Below are positions 1-9,485 of a stretch of DNA of 14,635 bases, piece by piece. Origin of the DNA: Bacteroides sp. (lineage in GTDB: Bacteria; Bacteroidota; Bacteroidia; Bacteroidales; Bacteroidaceae). Every line of letters starts with the position of its first letter. The stretch's first letter is position 1. Location of the stretch: assembly GCA_019412865.1 (NCBI GenBank), contig DXOJ01000075.1, positions 1 to 14,635 of the forward strand, given 5' to 3'. The translations under genes and the position numbers were made by a program. The notes under the pieces are model-generated. The model searched no databases, was not told where the DNA came from, and saw only the letters and a program-made list of their open reading frames with translations.

Positions 1-24
1 TTAGATTTAAGGTTAACAAAGGTT

Positions 25-49
25 GGAGCAAGGCGTTGCTCCTTTTTTT
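25..49 (+). terminator. Intrinsic terminator of a + strand gene off the left edge
   Basis: A perfect 7-bp stem, GGAGCAA (25-31) and TTGCTCC (36-42), closes a GGCG loop and is followed at once by seven T (43-49). This is a textbook Rho-independent terminator for rightward transcription. It implies that a + strand gene ends at or just before the left edge; a TAG at 2-4 could be its stop, but no coding sequence remains to test that. Confidence 0.8.
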
Positions 50-70
50 ATGCCTGTACGTTTCGTACGT

Positions 71-113
71 ACAAAAAACAAGAGGTACACCCCACGAAAT
101 GAAATATACCTCT
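71..113 (-). terminator. Intrinsic terminator of the leftward PUL operon
   Basis: Read on the minus strand, AGAGGTA (113-107) pairs perfectly with TACCTCT (87-81). The stem can extend inward through several G-U pairs to a 7-nt loop, and it is followed by the T-rich run TTGTTTTTTGT (82-72). It starts about 22 bases after the fructokinase stop codon, so it most likely ends the minus strand operon. It faces the + strand terminator at 25-49, as expected for convergent genes. Confidence 0.65.
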
Positions 114-135
114 ATGCTTACTATCAATAAAAGAA

Positions 136-1023
136 TTACATCAGTCTATCTTTCAAAACCTGCGGAAGTTCGGGCATCGCACCTCTCTGTGTGCAGACAT
201 AAGCAGAAACCTCAACAGCCAGTTTATGCGCTTCGGGCACCGGTTTTCCATTGAGAATGGAGGCACAGAAAGCAGCTGTAAAAGAATCGCCTGCGCCCAC
301 TGTGTCGGCAACCGGTACTTTGGGCGTCTCCTGGAAAGAGACAACGCCCGGTGTGAACACATAGCTGCCATTGATGCCGCAAGTGAGAATCAACATCTTC
401 AGGTTGTATTTTGCCAACAGAATCCAGCATTTATCCTGCAAATCAATGCCGGGATAACCAAACATACGGCTGATAGTCACCAGCTCTTCGTCGTTTATCT
501 TCAGGACGTTGCAACGGTGGAACGATTCGCGCAGTACCTCTTTAGAGTAGAAATCCTGGCGGAGATTGATATCAAATATCTTGAGCTGTCCGTCTATATC
601 GGGCATCGTATCCAGAAAGCGATTGATAGTGGCACGGCTCACTTCATTACGTTGAGCCAGCGAACCGAAGCAAACAGCACGTGTGCTCAAGGCCAGACGT
701 TTCAGCTCATCCGTAAAGGGAATGTTGTCCCACGCCACGCCCTCTTTGATTTCGTAACAAGGCACGCCCTCGTCATCGAGCGTCACCTGCACCGTACCGG
801 TAGGATAATCGACCTGTTCAATCTGCATCTTCAACTTCTTCTCATTGAATACTTTCAGAATTTCTTCTCCCAGTTCATCCCTGCCTACGGCACTCACTAC
901 ACGACTGTCAAAACCAAACTGTGATACATGATAGGCAAAGTTTGCCGGAGCACCACCGATTTTCTTTCCTTCGGGCAACACATCCCAAAGTGCTTCGCCC
1001 ATTCCTACAATTATATTATTCAT
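136..1023 (-). CDS. Fructokinase, PfkB/ribokinase-family carbohydrate kinase
   Basis: Predicted cytoplasmic ATP-dependent kinase that converts free fructose to fructose phosphate, the last step of fructan use before glycolysis. The 295-residue length is normal for PfkB kinases. Visible signatures are the N-terminal sugar-binding KIGGAPANFA at about 21-30, a KINDEE segment at about 175-180 typical of the family, and the C-terminal PfkB motif DTVGAGDSF at 240-248, in which Asp246 is the expected catalytic base. The ATG at 1023 gives a conventional beta-strand start (MNNIIVGMGE) with no signal peptide. The gene follows the MFS permease by 35 bp and is the last gene of the operon before the terminator. 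Family assignment is firm. Fructose specificity is inferred from the GH32/SusCD neighbourhood and the match in layout with BT1757; other ketohexoses are not excluded by sequence alone. Confidence 0.93.
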   Translation of the reverse strand: MNNIIVGMGEALWDVLPEGKKIGGAPANFAYHVSQFGFDSRVVSAVGRDELGEEILKVFNEKKLKMQIEQVDYPTGTVQVTLDDEGVPCYEIKEGVAWDNIPFTDELKRLALSTRAVCFGSLAQRNEVSRATINRFLDTMPDIDGQLKIFDINLRQDFYSKEVLRESFHRCNVLKINDEELVTISRMFGYPGIDLQDKCWILLAKYNLKMLILTCGINGSYVFTPGVVSFQETPKVPVADTVGAGDSFTAAFCASILNGKPVPEAHKLAVEVSAYVCTQRGAMPELPQVLKDRLM

Positions 1024-1058
1024 GATATACGGGTTTTATTGTTTCCAAAGTTATAAAA

Positions 1059-2228
1059 TTATTTTCTGATACGGAACGTATAATACAAGAGATAAAGCAC
1101 GCCCACCGTCATTACGGCAATAGCACCATTCTGTCCCATGGAAGTATCCGAAGCTACTCCCATTGCCAACGGAAACACCGTCCCGCCGAAAAGTCCCATA
1201 ATCATCAAGCCGGAAACTTCGTTTTTCTTACCCGGCAAATAAAGCAATGCCTGCGAGAAGATAACGGAAAACACATTGGAGTTACCGAAACCAATTAAGG
1301 CGATGCAGGCATAGATAATTGCCTTTTCATGGAAGATAAACAAACCGATCATGGCAATCAACATCATCACCACACTAATGCCGAAGAAAGATTTCGGAGA
1401 CATCTTACGCAAGATGAAAGAACCCAGAAAACAGCCCGCCGTACGGAAAATAAAATAAAGACTGGTTGCAAAAGCAGCATCATCCAATCCCATACCAATG
1501 CGCTCCATCAGAATCTTCGGGGCGGTAGTGTTCGTACCTACGTCGATGCCGACATGGCACATGATACCAATGAAACAAAGCAGAATAAACGGTTTGCCAA
1601 GCAGGGCGATGCATTGTCCGAAAGTAGACGGTTTGCCATCTTCTTTCTCCTCTTCAATCTGTGTAACATTGAGCAGAAGAATAGCGATGACGGCCACAAT
1701 CATATAGATAGGGAACAGGATGCGCCAACCTAAATCGAAAGTCGGAATGGCCTGTGTCGCTCCCCACATGGCGATATAAGGTGCCAGGAAAGAAGCAATG
1801 GCTTTCACAAACTGGCCGAAAGTCAGGCTACTTGCCAGGCGGTCGCCACGCACGATATTGGAAAGTAACGGATTCAGAGAAGTCTGCATCAACGCATTTC
1901 CGATGCCCAGGAGGGAGAAGGAAATCAGCATCAGCATATAGCTGTCGCCAAAAACGGGTAGTAACAAAGAAGCGAAAGTCACAATCAAACTAAGCAATAC
2001 GGTTTTCTTCTGACCAATGCGGCTCATCAGCATGCCGGTGGGTACGGAGAAAATCAGGAACCAGAAGAATACCAGTGACGGAAAGATATTCGCCTGTGAG
2101 TCCGACAGCCCAAGGTCTGCCTTTACGTAATTGGAGGCAATGCCTACCAGGTCAACGAATCCCATGGCGAAGAAGCAAAGCATCACCGGGATTAGTTTGG
2201 AGAGGGAAGAGTTTTTACTGTTTTCCAT
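1059..2228 (-). CDS. MFS sugar permease (FucP-like), probable fructose importer
   Basis: Predicted 389-residue inner-membrane transporter with about 12 hydrophobic segments, beginning at about residues 12-35 (LIPVMLCFFAMGFVDLVGIA) and ending near 370-386. The loop after the second segment carries GMLMSRIGQKK, matching the MFS cytoplasmic loop motif G-x3-x-x-G-(R/Q)-(R/K). A charged central loop (QIEEEKEDGK, near 192-201) separates the two six-helix halves. The family includes H+-coupled fucose/glucose/galactose permeases, and BT1758 occupies the same place in the B. thetaiotaomicron fructan locus. It therefore probably carries fructose, released in the periplasm by GH32, to the adjacent fructokinase. 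The ATG at 2228 is the only start consistent with a short polar N terminus. A 383-bp gap with strong symmetry separates it from the upstream GH32 gene, so its expression could be uncoupled from that gene. The substrate is inferred from context. Confidence 0.9.
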   Translation of the reverse strand: MENSKNSSLSKLIPVMLCFFAMGFVDLVGIASNYVKADLGLSDSQANIFPSLVFFWFLIFSVPTGMLMSRIGQKKTVLLSLIVTFASLLLPVFGDSYMLMLISFSLLGIGNALMQTSLNPLLSNIVRGDRLASSLTFGQFVKAIASFLAPYIAMWGATQAIPTFDLGWRILFPIYMIVAVIAILLLNVTQIEEEKEDGKPSTFGQCIALLGKPFILLCFIGIMCHVGIDVGTNTTAPKILMERIGMGLDDAAFATSLYFIFRTAGCFLGSFILRKMSPKSFFGISVVMMLIAMIGLFIFHEKAIIYACIALIGFGNSNVFSVIFSQALLYLPGKKNEVSGLMIMGLFGGTVFPLAMGVASDTSMGQNGAIAVMTVGVLYLLYYTFRIRK

Positions 2229-2343
2229 TATTTTATCTTTTATATGATGAATTCTGTTTCCATAGGGCGGAGCACATACCCCTACGGCAATGTATGCATC
2301 AGTCCTTTATATAGTTGGTGTATCTCCCGTTCCTTGTTACTTT

Positions 2344-2467
2344 AAAGCTACGGTCTTGTTGGGTTACCACGGCCGTGGTAGCTTCTTCCCACGGCTGTGA
2401 AGAGTTCTCACCACGGCCATGGGAGGATCTCGTCACGGCCGTGACGAACTAACAGAACCGTAGCTTT
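2344..2467. repeat. 124-bp concentric inverted repeat enclosing four palindromes
   Basis: The outer arms AAAGCTACGGT (2344-2354) and ACCGTAGCTTT (2457-2467) are perfect 11-bp inverted copies, centred at 2405.5. Inside lie four CACGGCCGTG-like palindromes centred at 2372.5, 2394.5, 2416.5 and 2438.5, exactly 22 bp apart and also symmetric about 2405.5. The outermost two are perfect 16-bp palindromes (TACCACGGCCGTGGTA, 2365-2380, and CGTCACGGCCGTGACG, 2431-2446). The inner two are degenerate (CACGGCTGTG at 2390-2399 and CCACGGCCATGG at 2411-2422). Most bases between the arms can pair across the common centre, so a transcript could fold either as one long hairpin or as a row of four. There is no T tract, which argues against a simple terminator. 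Function is unknown: mRNA processing or stability, protein binding, or a repetitive element are all possible. Confidence 0.85.
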
Positions 2468-2495
2468 GAGGAAAGTATCTCCGTACTTTAGTAGA

Positions 2496-2561
2496 ACTCT
2501 TCCACTAGGACAGACGTACTCTTCCATAAGGAAAGACGTATTAGTCTATAGGGAAAGAAGT
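2496..2561. repeat. Three 22-bp tandem units with TTCC/GGAA symmetry
   Basis: Three consecutive 22-bp units run 2496-2517, 2518-2539 and 2540-2561. The first two both begin ACTCTTCC and end AGACGT, differing at 3 of 22 positions. The third matches the second at about 16 of 22 positions. Each of the first two has a small palindrome (TCC-N4-GGA centred at 2505.5; TTCC-N4-GGAA centred at 2527.5). The period equals that of the CACGGCCGTG palindromes 60 bp to the left, although the core sequence is different and the phase is shifted by one base. Confidence 0.7.
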
Positions 2562-2611
2562 TTTTACTCTAAAGAAACAGGGAAAGAGCGCATGGAGTTA
2601 GGAGAATGAGC

Positions 2612-4438
2612 TTATTTCTTCAACTTGTAGATCACAAACGAATCTACTTTATACGCTCCTCCTTTACTGTAAAAGTCGATATGAGTGTAAGGTTCCGACG
2701 GGAATACTTGATTAGTCATCACAAAACGTCCGCCATCAACAAAGGCTTCCACACTGGATTTGTCAACAAACAGACGGAGTTTCAATTCGTCTTTTCCACT
2801 TTCAATGGCCGTCCAGGTCAACATTGGGAAGTTCTCATTGAAACCTACATCTCCGCTCTTGCGGCGGTCCATCGAGAATTTCTTTTCTTTCATGTCATAT
2901 TGCATATCCACTTCTTCGCCTTTGTCATTATAAAGACGGAAGCCAATTACATCCGCATATTGATTTTCGATAGTCAGTTCTATTTCGTATGCACCCTCAT
3001 TGCCGGCAATCATGTCTTTGATGGTACGTGTTCCGTTCACTTTAAACGAGCGTTTCTTGGAGATGTCACGCAGTTTCAGCAGTTCGGGAGAGGGAGCAGA
3101 CTGAAGATAAGTCTCGCCATCTACGGTGAATAGGCTCAAATCACGAGGAACAGAGTTCGGGCTACGGTATTGAGAGGTAGGAACATCGTTTGCATATTGC
3201 CAGTTGCTCATCCATGCGATAGCGATGCGACGGTTGTCGGGAGCATCACTCCAAGTTACAGCGGCGTAATGGTCTTTTCCCCAGTCCATCCATTTGGTTT
3301 GGGAGGGTGATTCATTTACAAATTCTTTTCCGTTGAACGTTCCGACAAAGTATTGAGTGGCACTTCCTCCGAAAGGACCTCCGGGATTCAAATTACAAAG
3401 CAATACCCATTTCTTTTCGTTCGTGCCGTCTACTGGAAGTTCAAATAAATCAGGACATTCCCAAACACCGCCATGTGCACCTTGTCCTTCACCGAAACTA
3501 CTTTCAAAGGCCCAGTCTTTCAGATTGGAAGAAGAGAAAATTTGCATTTCCTGTCCTACTGCCAACAACATAATCCAACGTTGAGTCTCTTTATGCCAGA
3601 ATACTTTCGGATCGCGAAAATCACGGGCATCAGACGTCAATACCGGATTATTTTCATATTTTGTAAAAGAACGTCCATTATCTGTGCTATACGCAATACT
3701 TTGTACTTGTCGATCACTATTCTGCGTATAAATTGCAACAATAGCACCCGCACCGAATCCGGCAGTATTATCAGTATCTACTACGGCCGAACCGCTGAAA
3801 ATTGTACCAAGCGCATCAGGGGTAATAGCATCGGGACGATGTTCCCAATTTATCAGGTCTTTACTGATTGCATGTCCCCAATGCATATTGCCCCATTTGG
3901 AGCCATAAGGGTTGTGCTGGTAGAAAAGGTGATATTCACCATCTTTATATACCATCCCATTGGGATCGTTCATCCATCCATAAAGAGGTGAGAAGTGATA
4001 AGTAGGACGGAACTTTTCACGATTGCCCGTATCGAACGTGTCGGACAATTTCATTTCTTTGCAGCAAACAGCGGAAAGTTTACCCCGTATCGGATCATTC
4101 GAACCTAATTTAAATTTCAATAATATGTTTTTACCTGCATAGTCCGAAAGATCCAGTGGAACAAAATAGTCCACTCTGTTCACTGCCAGGCGAACATCCG
4201 CAACGTTCACCTCTTTATTATTAACGATCATGCTGACACGTACATCAGGGATCACCTCCTCTACGGGTAAAAGCAAATAACGTTGATTTGTATTTATATG
4301 TACCAGGCAATGTCCTTCACCCAAATCTTTTATTAATAAAGAAGAAGTATCGGCTGAAGCATCCGAAAATGAGAAAATCATCATAACCAGAATTGTCAAA
4401 AAGGTCTGTACTTGTTTAAACGAGAATAATACATTCAT
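2612..4438 (-). CDS. GH32 fructanase (levanase/inulinase type), periplasmic
   Basis: 608-residue glycoside hydrolase family 32 enzyme, expected to release fructose from beta-fructan oligosaccharides. Residues 1-29 look like a Sec signal peptide ending in an A-S-A cleavage site (SDASA|D) with no lipobox, so a periplasmic location is likely. Residues about 30-135 form an N-terminal beta domain of the DUF4980 kind seen in many Bacteroides GH32 proteins. The five-bladed propeller follows with WMNDPNG at 155-161 (nucleophile Asp158), FRDP at 274-277 (transition-state stabiliser Asp276) and WECPD at 326-330 (acid/base Glu327); all three catalytic residues are intact. The C-terminal beta-sandwich includes EAFVDGGRF. 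Exo versus endo action and levan versus inulin preference cannot be read from sequence. It has its own putative promoter in the 125-bp gap upstream and corresponds in position to BT1759 and BT1760. Confidence 0.94.
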   Translation of the reverse strand: MNVLFSFKQVQTFLTILVMMIFSFSDASADTSSLLIKDLGEGHCLVHINTNQRYLLLPVEEVIPDVRVSMIVNNKEVNVADVRLAVNRVDYFVPLDLSDYAGKNILLKFKLGSNDPIRGKLSAVCCKEMKLSDTFDTGNREKFRPTYHFSPLYGWMNDPNGMVYKDGEYHLFYQHNPYGSKWGNMHWGHAISKDLINWEHRPDAITPDALGTIFSGSAVVDTDNTAGFGAGAIVAIYTQNSDRQVQSIAYSTDNGRSFTKYENNPVLTSDARDFRDPKVFWHKETQRWIMLLAVGQEMQIFSSSNLKDWAFESSFGEGQGAHGGVWECPDLFELPVDGTNEKKWVLLCNLNPGGPFGGSATQYFVGTFNGKEFVNESPSQTKWMDWGKDHYAAVTWSDAPDNRRIAIAWMSNWQYANDVPTSQYRSPNSVPRDLSLFTVDGETYLQSAPSPELLKLRDISKKRSFKVNGTRTIKDMIAGNEGAYEIELTIENQYADVIGFRLYNDKGEEVDMQYDMKEKKFSMDRRKSGDVGFNENFPMLTWTAIESGKDELKLRLFVDKSSVEAFVDGGRFVMTNQVFPSEPYTHIDFYSKGGAYKVDSFVIYKLKK

Positions 4439-4494
4439 GTCAGATGGTATTAGAGTTAATTATTAATATTCATTGTCTTCAATTTGTTACCATG

Positions 4495-4527
4495 CAAAGA
4501 TAGGCGTAACGGATAGTTACACCTATC
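4495..4527 (-). promoter_or_regulatory. Putative GH32 promoter with overlapping inverted-repeat operator
   Basis: On the minus strand TATCTTTG (4502-4495) matches the Bacteroides -7 consensus TAnnTTTG and would start transcription roughly 50 bases before the GH32 ATG at 4438. No TTTG -33 box sits at the usual spacing. Overlapping its upstream edge is an inverted repeat: GATAGGCGTAAC (4499-4510), 5-base spacer GGATA, GTTACACCTATC (4516-4527), 12-bp arms with one mismatch. A shortened copy of the half-site, GTTACCTATC, lies at 4555-4564 beside the upstream gene's stop codon. The overlap with the -7 box suggests a regulator-binding site, but a transcript hairpin at the very 5' end is also possible. 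Confidence 0.5.
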
Positions 4528-4563
4528 ACTTTTGTTTCAGAAGATAGAAAAAATGTTACCTAT

Positions 4564-6525
<1,962 letters not shown>

Positions 6526-6550
6526 TTAATAATGGTATAGGATAAGGAAA

Positions 6551-7678
6551 TTATTCTATTATGCTCACCTTATCAGATGATACACAATTAGAGACTTCAG
6601 TTTCTGTGTTCACCAAGAATACCCGATAGCTCTCCAAATTATCTATAAAGCAGTTCTTGAACACGTTGCCTGTTCCTTGAGTGGCATTTACAGCCACAGC
6701 ATCAGCATAAGCCCATTCACATGACAAACTGTTGGACACAAACGTATTGTTGTTACCTTTTACGTTGATTATACCAAAATCCTCGCCATGGTCGAGCATT
6801 TGATTCTGAACTGCTCCTGTAAGCCAAAAGATGTTCTTATTTACCCGATTGTTATCGCCACTCAACACAAGAATACCATTATAGTAGCTTTTGAAATTAT
6901 TACCTTCAATAACACTATTATTGCAATCATCAAGCACTAAATTTTCACGTCCATCAGGGTAGACCTGATTATTAAGGAATGACAGTTTGTTCACTCCCTG
7001 CGCTTTACAGGTTATGCCAGTGGGCTGTGCACCTAATTGGCAATTCTTTATAATCATATTCTCACCACCAATCAGTTCGATACTATTAGGAAGTTCACAT
7101 ACCCAGCAGTTGACTATCTGCATATTCTTTGCCTGTTCTATCTTGATGCCGGTATGCAGATTTATGCCAATAATATTAGAAAGTATTCCATTATCGCTCG
7201 TGCCTGTAAAATGTATACCGATGTTCTTGGCTTCCGTCCCACCCGACACCATCAGATTCATAATCTTTAACCCCTTCACGTCTGTTTCTACTTTTATAGC
7301 TGCTTCGGCATTGCGGGCAACCAGTTTGCTTCCACCACCAGGCCCCAGCAGATCGTTGATTCCATTCACGTCAATATTGCTGCGCATACCGGGATTTAAT
7401 CCCTTAATCGTCACATTGTGCTTATTAATCACAATGGGAGCATCAAGTACAAAATCACCTTCGGGAATAACCACCACTCCCCCTTCGGAAGGTAAGGAGG
7501 CAATTGCACTATTAATGGCTTTCGAACAATCTGTCTTTCCATCACCAATAGCTCCGAATGTGGTAACATCACCTTCGATTTCAGTATGAGTGCCATAACA
7601 TAACAGGTTATCATCACCGTCGCAAGCTGTGAACAAGCACAGACAGAAAGTGCTAATTAAATATCTCTTTAGTTTCAT
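6551..7678 (-). CDS. Surface lipoprotein with GH91-like parallel beta-helix
   Basis: 375-residue lipoprotein starting at MKLKRYLISTFCLCLFTAC; Cys19 is the lipobox Cys and DGDD follows, a surface-export pattern. A longer frame reaches back to 7849 inside susD, but only the 7678 start (or the adjacent ATG at 7681) places the signal peptide at the N terminus and leaves 25 bp after the SusD stop. The mature protein is one right-handed beta-helix: TTFGAIGDGKTDC (39-51), EGGVVVIPEGDFVLDAPIVI (65-84), a PGGGSKLV loop (113-120), then many short turns with N-N and G-N motifs. These elements, and DHGEDFGIINVKGNNN (296-311), match my recollection of GH91 inulin fructotransferases across nearly their full length. 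Glu201 (SIELIGG) aligns with the GH91 catalytic Glu, while the catalytic Asp appears replaced by Asn190. Paralogous to the N-terminal half of the downstream gene. Function: fructan binding or inulin cleavage, unresolved. Confidence 0.75.
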   Translation of the reverse strand: MKLKRYLISTFCLCLFTACDGDDNLLCYGTHTEIEGDVTTFGAIGDGKTDCSKAINSAIASLPSEGGVVVIPEGDFVLDAPIVINKHNVTIKGLNPGMRSNIDVNGINDLLGPGGGSKLVARNAEAAIKVETDVKGLKIMNLMVSGGTEAKNIGIHFTGTSDNGILSNIIGINLHTGIKIEQAKNMQIVNCWVCELPNSIELIGGENMIIKNCQLGAQPTGITCKAQGVNKLSFLNNQVYPDGRENLVLDDCNNSVIEGNNFKSYYNGILVLSGDNNRVNKNIFWLTGAVQNQMLDHGEDFGIINVKGNNNTFVSNSLSCEWAYADAVAVNATQGTGNVFKNCFIDNLESYRVFLVNTETEVSNCVSSDKVSIIE

Positions 7679-7703
7679 CATATCTATATTTAAGGAATTC
7701 ATA

Positions 7704-9461
7704 TTAGTTAAACTTACCATATCCAGGGTTCTGCACATAATTACCTTCAGAGAAATTATATTGCGCATTGGGGATAGGCAAATATTCATCTCTGCCACGG
7801 ACGAAGCGAGCACCACGATAATAAACGCGTTTGTTTTGCTCCACACCAATGTAACTGTTCATAGTTTCCGCAGCAACACCCCAACGTACCAGATCGAAGA
7901 AACGGTCTCCTTCCATAGCAAACTCCATGCGACGTTCCCAACGTAGTGCTTTGCGGGCTAATTCTTGATTCCAGCCTTCAGAAGGGTATTCACCGATCAG
8001 ATAATTAGCCGCATTCTGTTCTGAATCCTCAAAGTCTTTTACATAAGGGCTATTCTTGGCACGCAGACGAATACGGTTAATGATTTTGCGGGCTTCTTCC
8101 AGTCCGGCAGCTTCACCTATTTCTATCAGCGCTTCAGCCTTCCACAACAACACGTCGGCATAACGGATAATCTGCCAATTGAGATGGGAAGCCCCCCAAG
8201 GCCAACCTTGGAACATCTCGTCACTCTCCGGAGAAATATAGAAGCGTTTGGTACAGTTGAAACCATATTCGCCACTGTTACGCACCCAATTTGCTTTACA
8301 AGGCTCGGCAGTATATGTTTTCCAAGTAATACCCGGACGACCGGTTACGAAATCCAAACGAGGATCTACAGTTGCGTCAACATTAGTGAGTTCACTTCCT
8401 TCGTATATTCCATAGTCATCGGTGTTGAAGGTATCAAACAAAGGCAATCCATATGTATCTGTCTTATAGGCATTGATTAAGTTTTGGCTGGGCAAGAAAA
8501 ATCCGTCACCACCATAAGGGCCTTTAGGGGCGTTGAGCAAATTACTCCAGTTTATGTTTCCGGCACCATCGGTTTCATCATTCATCGAATATTGCACGGC
8601 AAACACTGACTCTACCCCATTTTCATATTCCAATTGATCGAGTTTCTGAAAATCATTCAAAAGATCGTACGTCTTTCCTTGTGCGCCCACCTTGTCACAA
8701 AGAGTCACCACTTCAGCCAGCAACTGCTTGTCAATAGCAACTACTTGGTTATTGTCATCTTGTTGATAGGCCTGATAGAGTATGGCTTTAGCGGCATAGG
8801 CATAGGCTATATTCTTTGTGATACGACCTACTTGAGGTTGAGTATCAGGCAAATCGTCGGCAGCATCGAGAAATTCCTGTGCTATTTTACCCAAAAGTTC
8901 TTCACGGGTATATTGGTTGTTGGGGATGTACTTATAATCATCATTTTCCACATTTTCATCAAAATAAGGCACTTGCTTGAAAAGACGAACCAGTTCGAAG
9001 AAGAAGTGTGCACGAATCACCTTCATTTCGGCTTTGCGACTTTTAAGTATCGATAAAGAGTTCTCGTCAAGCGTGTTCATTACTCTCAATGCGCTGTTAC
9101 AGCGTTGTAAACAGCAATAGAGTTGAAACCATTTTTCATCGGCATTACTCCATGTAGCATCTATTTTAAAGGTTTCAAGCAGCGTGCAAAAGTCACCGTC
9201 ATTTACACCGCCACCGCCTTTGTAAGCATTGTCCGAACGTACTTCGCCATACGTCCAATTCGTCATTGGTACCCAATGCATCTCACGATTGGGACCTTTC
9301 AATCCGGCGTAAGCTGAAGTAACCAAGAGTTCTACACCGTCGGCCGATGCCAACAAATCGTCATTGAGTGTACCTTGCGGTTTAATATCAAGAAAACGGC
9401 TCTCATTGCAACTTGCCAATAGTGCCATAACACCTGCTGCAAAGATATATTTCAATTTCAT
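7704..9461 (-). CDS. SusD/RagB-like surface glycan-binding lipoprotein
   Basis: 585-residue SusD-family protein that caps the SusC barrel at the outer surface and helps load oligosaccharides, here probably fructan. The signal peptide MKLKYIFAAGVMALLASC ends in a lipobox with Cys18, followed by the family-typical mature start (N-E-S-R-F-LDIKPQGTL) and a helical, TPR-like body. The C terminus shows the family signature RWERRMEFAMEGDRFFDLVRWG and the closing YLPIPNAQYNFSEGNYVQNPGY. Length is in the normal range (about 500-650). It is 24 bp downstream of the SusC gene and 25 bp upstream of the beta-helix lipoprotein, consistent with co-transcription. Substrate specificity is inferred only from the GH32 and fructokinase neighbours. 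No truncation or odd composition is seen. Confidence 0.95.
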   Translation of the reverse strand: MKLKYIFAAGVMALLASCNESRFLDIKPQGTLNDDLLASADGVELLVTSAYAGLKGPNREMHWVPMTNWTYGEVRSDNAYKGGGGVNDGDFCTLLETFKIDATWSNADEKWFQLYCCLQRCNSALRVMNTLDENSLSILKSRKAEMKVIRAHFFFELVRLFKQVPYFDENVENDDYKYIPNNQYTREELLGKIAQEFLDAADDLPDTQPQVGRITKNIAYAYAAKAILYQAYQQDDNNQVVAIDKQLLAEVVTLCDKVGAQGKTYDLLNDFQKLDQLEYENGVESVFAVQYSMNDETDGAGNINWSNLLNAPKGPYGGDGFFLPSQNLINAYKTDTYGLPLFDTFNTDDYGIYEGSELTNVDATVDPRLDFVTGRPGITWKTYTAEPCKANWVRNSGEYGFNCTKRFYISPESDEMFQGWPWGASHLNWQIIRYADVLLWKAEALIEIGEAAGLEEARKIINRIRLRAKNSPYVKDFEDSEQNAANYLIGEYPSEGWNQELARKALRWERRMEFAMEGDRFFDLVRWGVAAETMNSYIGVEQNKRVYYRGARFVRGRDEYLPIPNAQYNFSEGNYVQNPGYGKFN

Positions 9462-9485
9462 AATGTTCTGTATTTAGGATAAAAA

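Larger units (their letters stand above)
2229..2611. other. 383-bp noncoding gap with dense symmetric repeats
   Basis: No credible gene lies here between the GH32 stop and the permease start. The right two-thirds (2344 to about 2583) are built of palindromic and tandem elements, listed separately. The left part (2229-2343) is an ordinary AT-rich leader of the permease with a small inverted repeat (CATAC at 2273-2277 and GTATG at 2292-2296). I found no perfect TAnnTTTG promoter box on the minus strand; TAGCTTTA just inside the left arm of the large repeat is one mismatch away. The gap is long for an operon whose other minus strand spacings are 24-37 bp, apart from the 125 bp that holds a putative promoter. 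Confidence 0.7.

Noticed and set aside
56..68. GTACG-TTT-CGTAC small hairpin after the + strand terminator
   Set aside because: The stem is only 5 bp with a 3-nt loop and lacks a T run on either strand; too weak to annotate alone.
1..135. Short + strand frame starting at 36 near the left edge
   Set aside because: It begins inside the terminator hairpin and runs into antisense fructokinase sequence, with no coding character.
226..924. Long open frame on the + strand inside the fructokinase gene
   Set aside because: It is antisense to a well-supported PfkB kinase, has no recognisable domain and reflects the codon bias of the real gene.
2344..2467. The large inverted repeat as a Rho-independent terminator or IS element end pair
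   Set aside because: No T run follows on either strand, there is no transposase and no target-site duplication was seen.
2365..2561. The 22-bp periodic repeats as a CRISPR array
   Set aside because: There are no unique spacers between constant repeats; the units are contiguous, palindromic and diverged, and no cas genes are nearby.
2606..3133. 175-codon + strand frame opposite the GH32 C terminus
   Set aside because: It is antisense to conserved GH32 sequence, with no family resemblance and no plausible promoter.
6987..7589. 200-codon + strand frame opposite the beta-helix lipoprotein gene
   Set aside because: Shadow of the repetitive beta-helix coding sequence; its hydrophobic, Ser/Pro-rich composition is unlike a real Bacteroides protein.
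7679..7849. Upstream extension of the beta-helix lipoprotein frame into susD
   Set aside because: It would bury the lipoprotein signal peptide 57 residues inside and overlap susD by over 140 bp; the 7678 start is far more credible.
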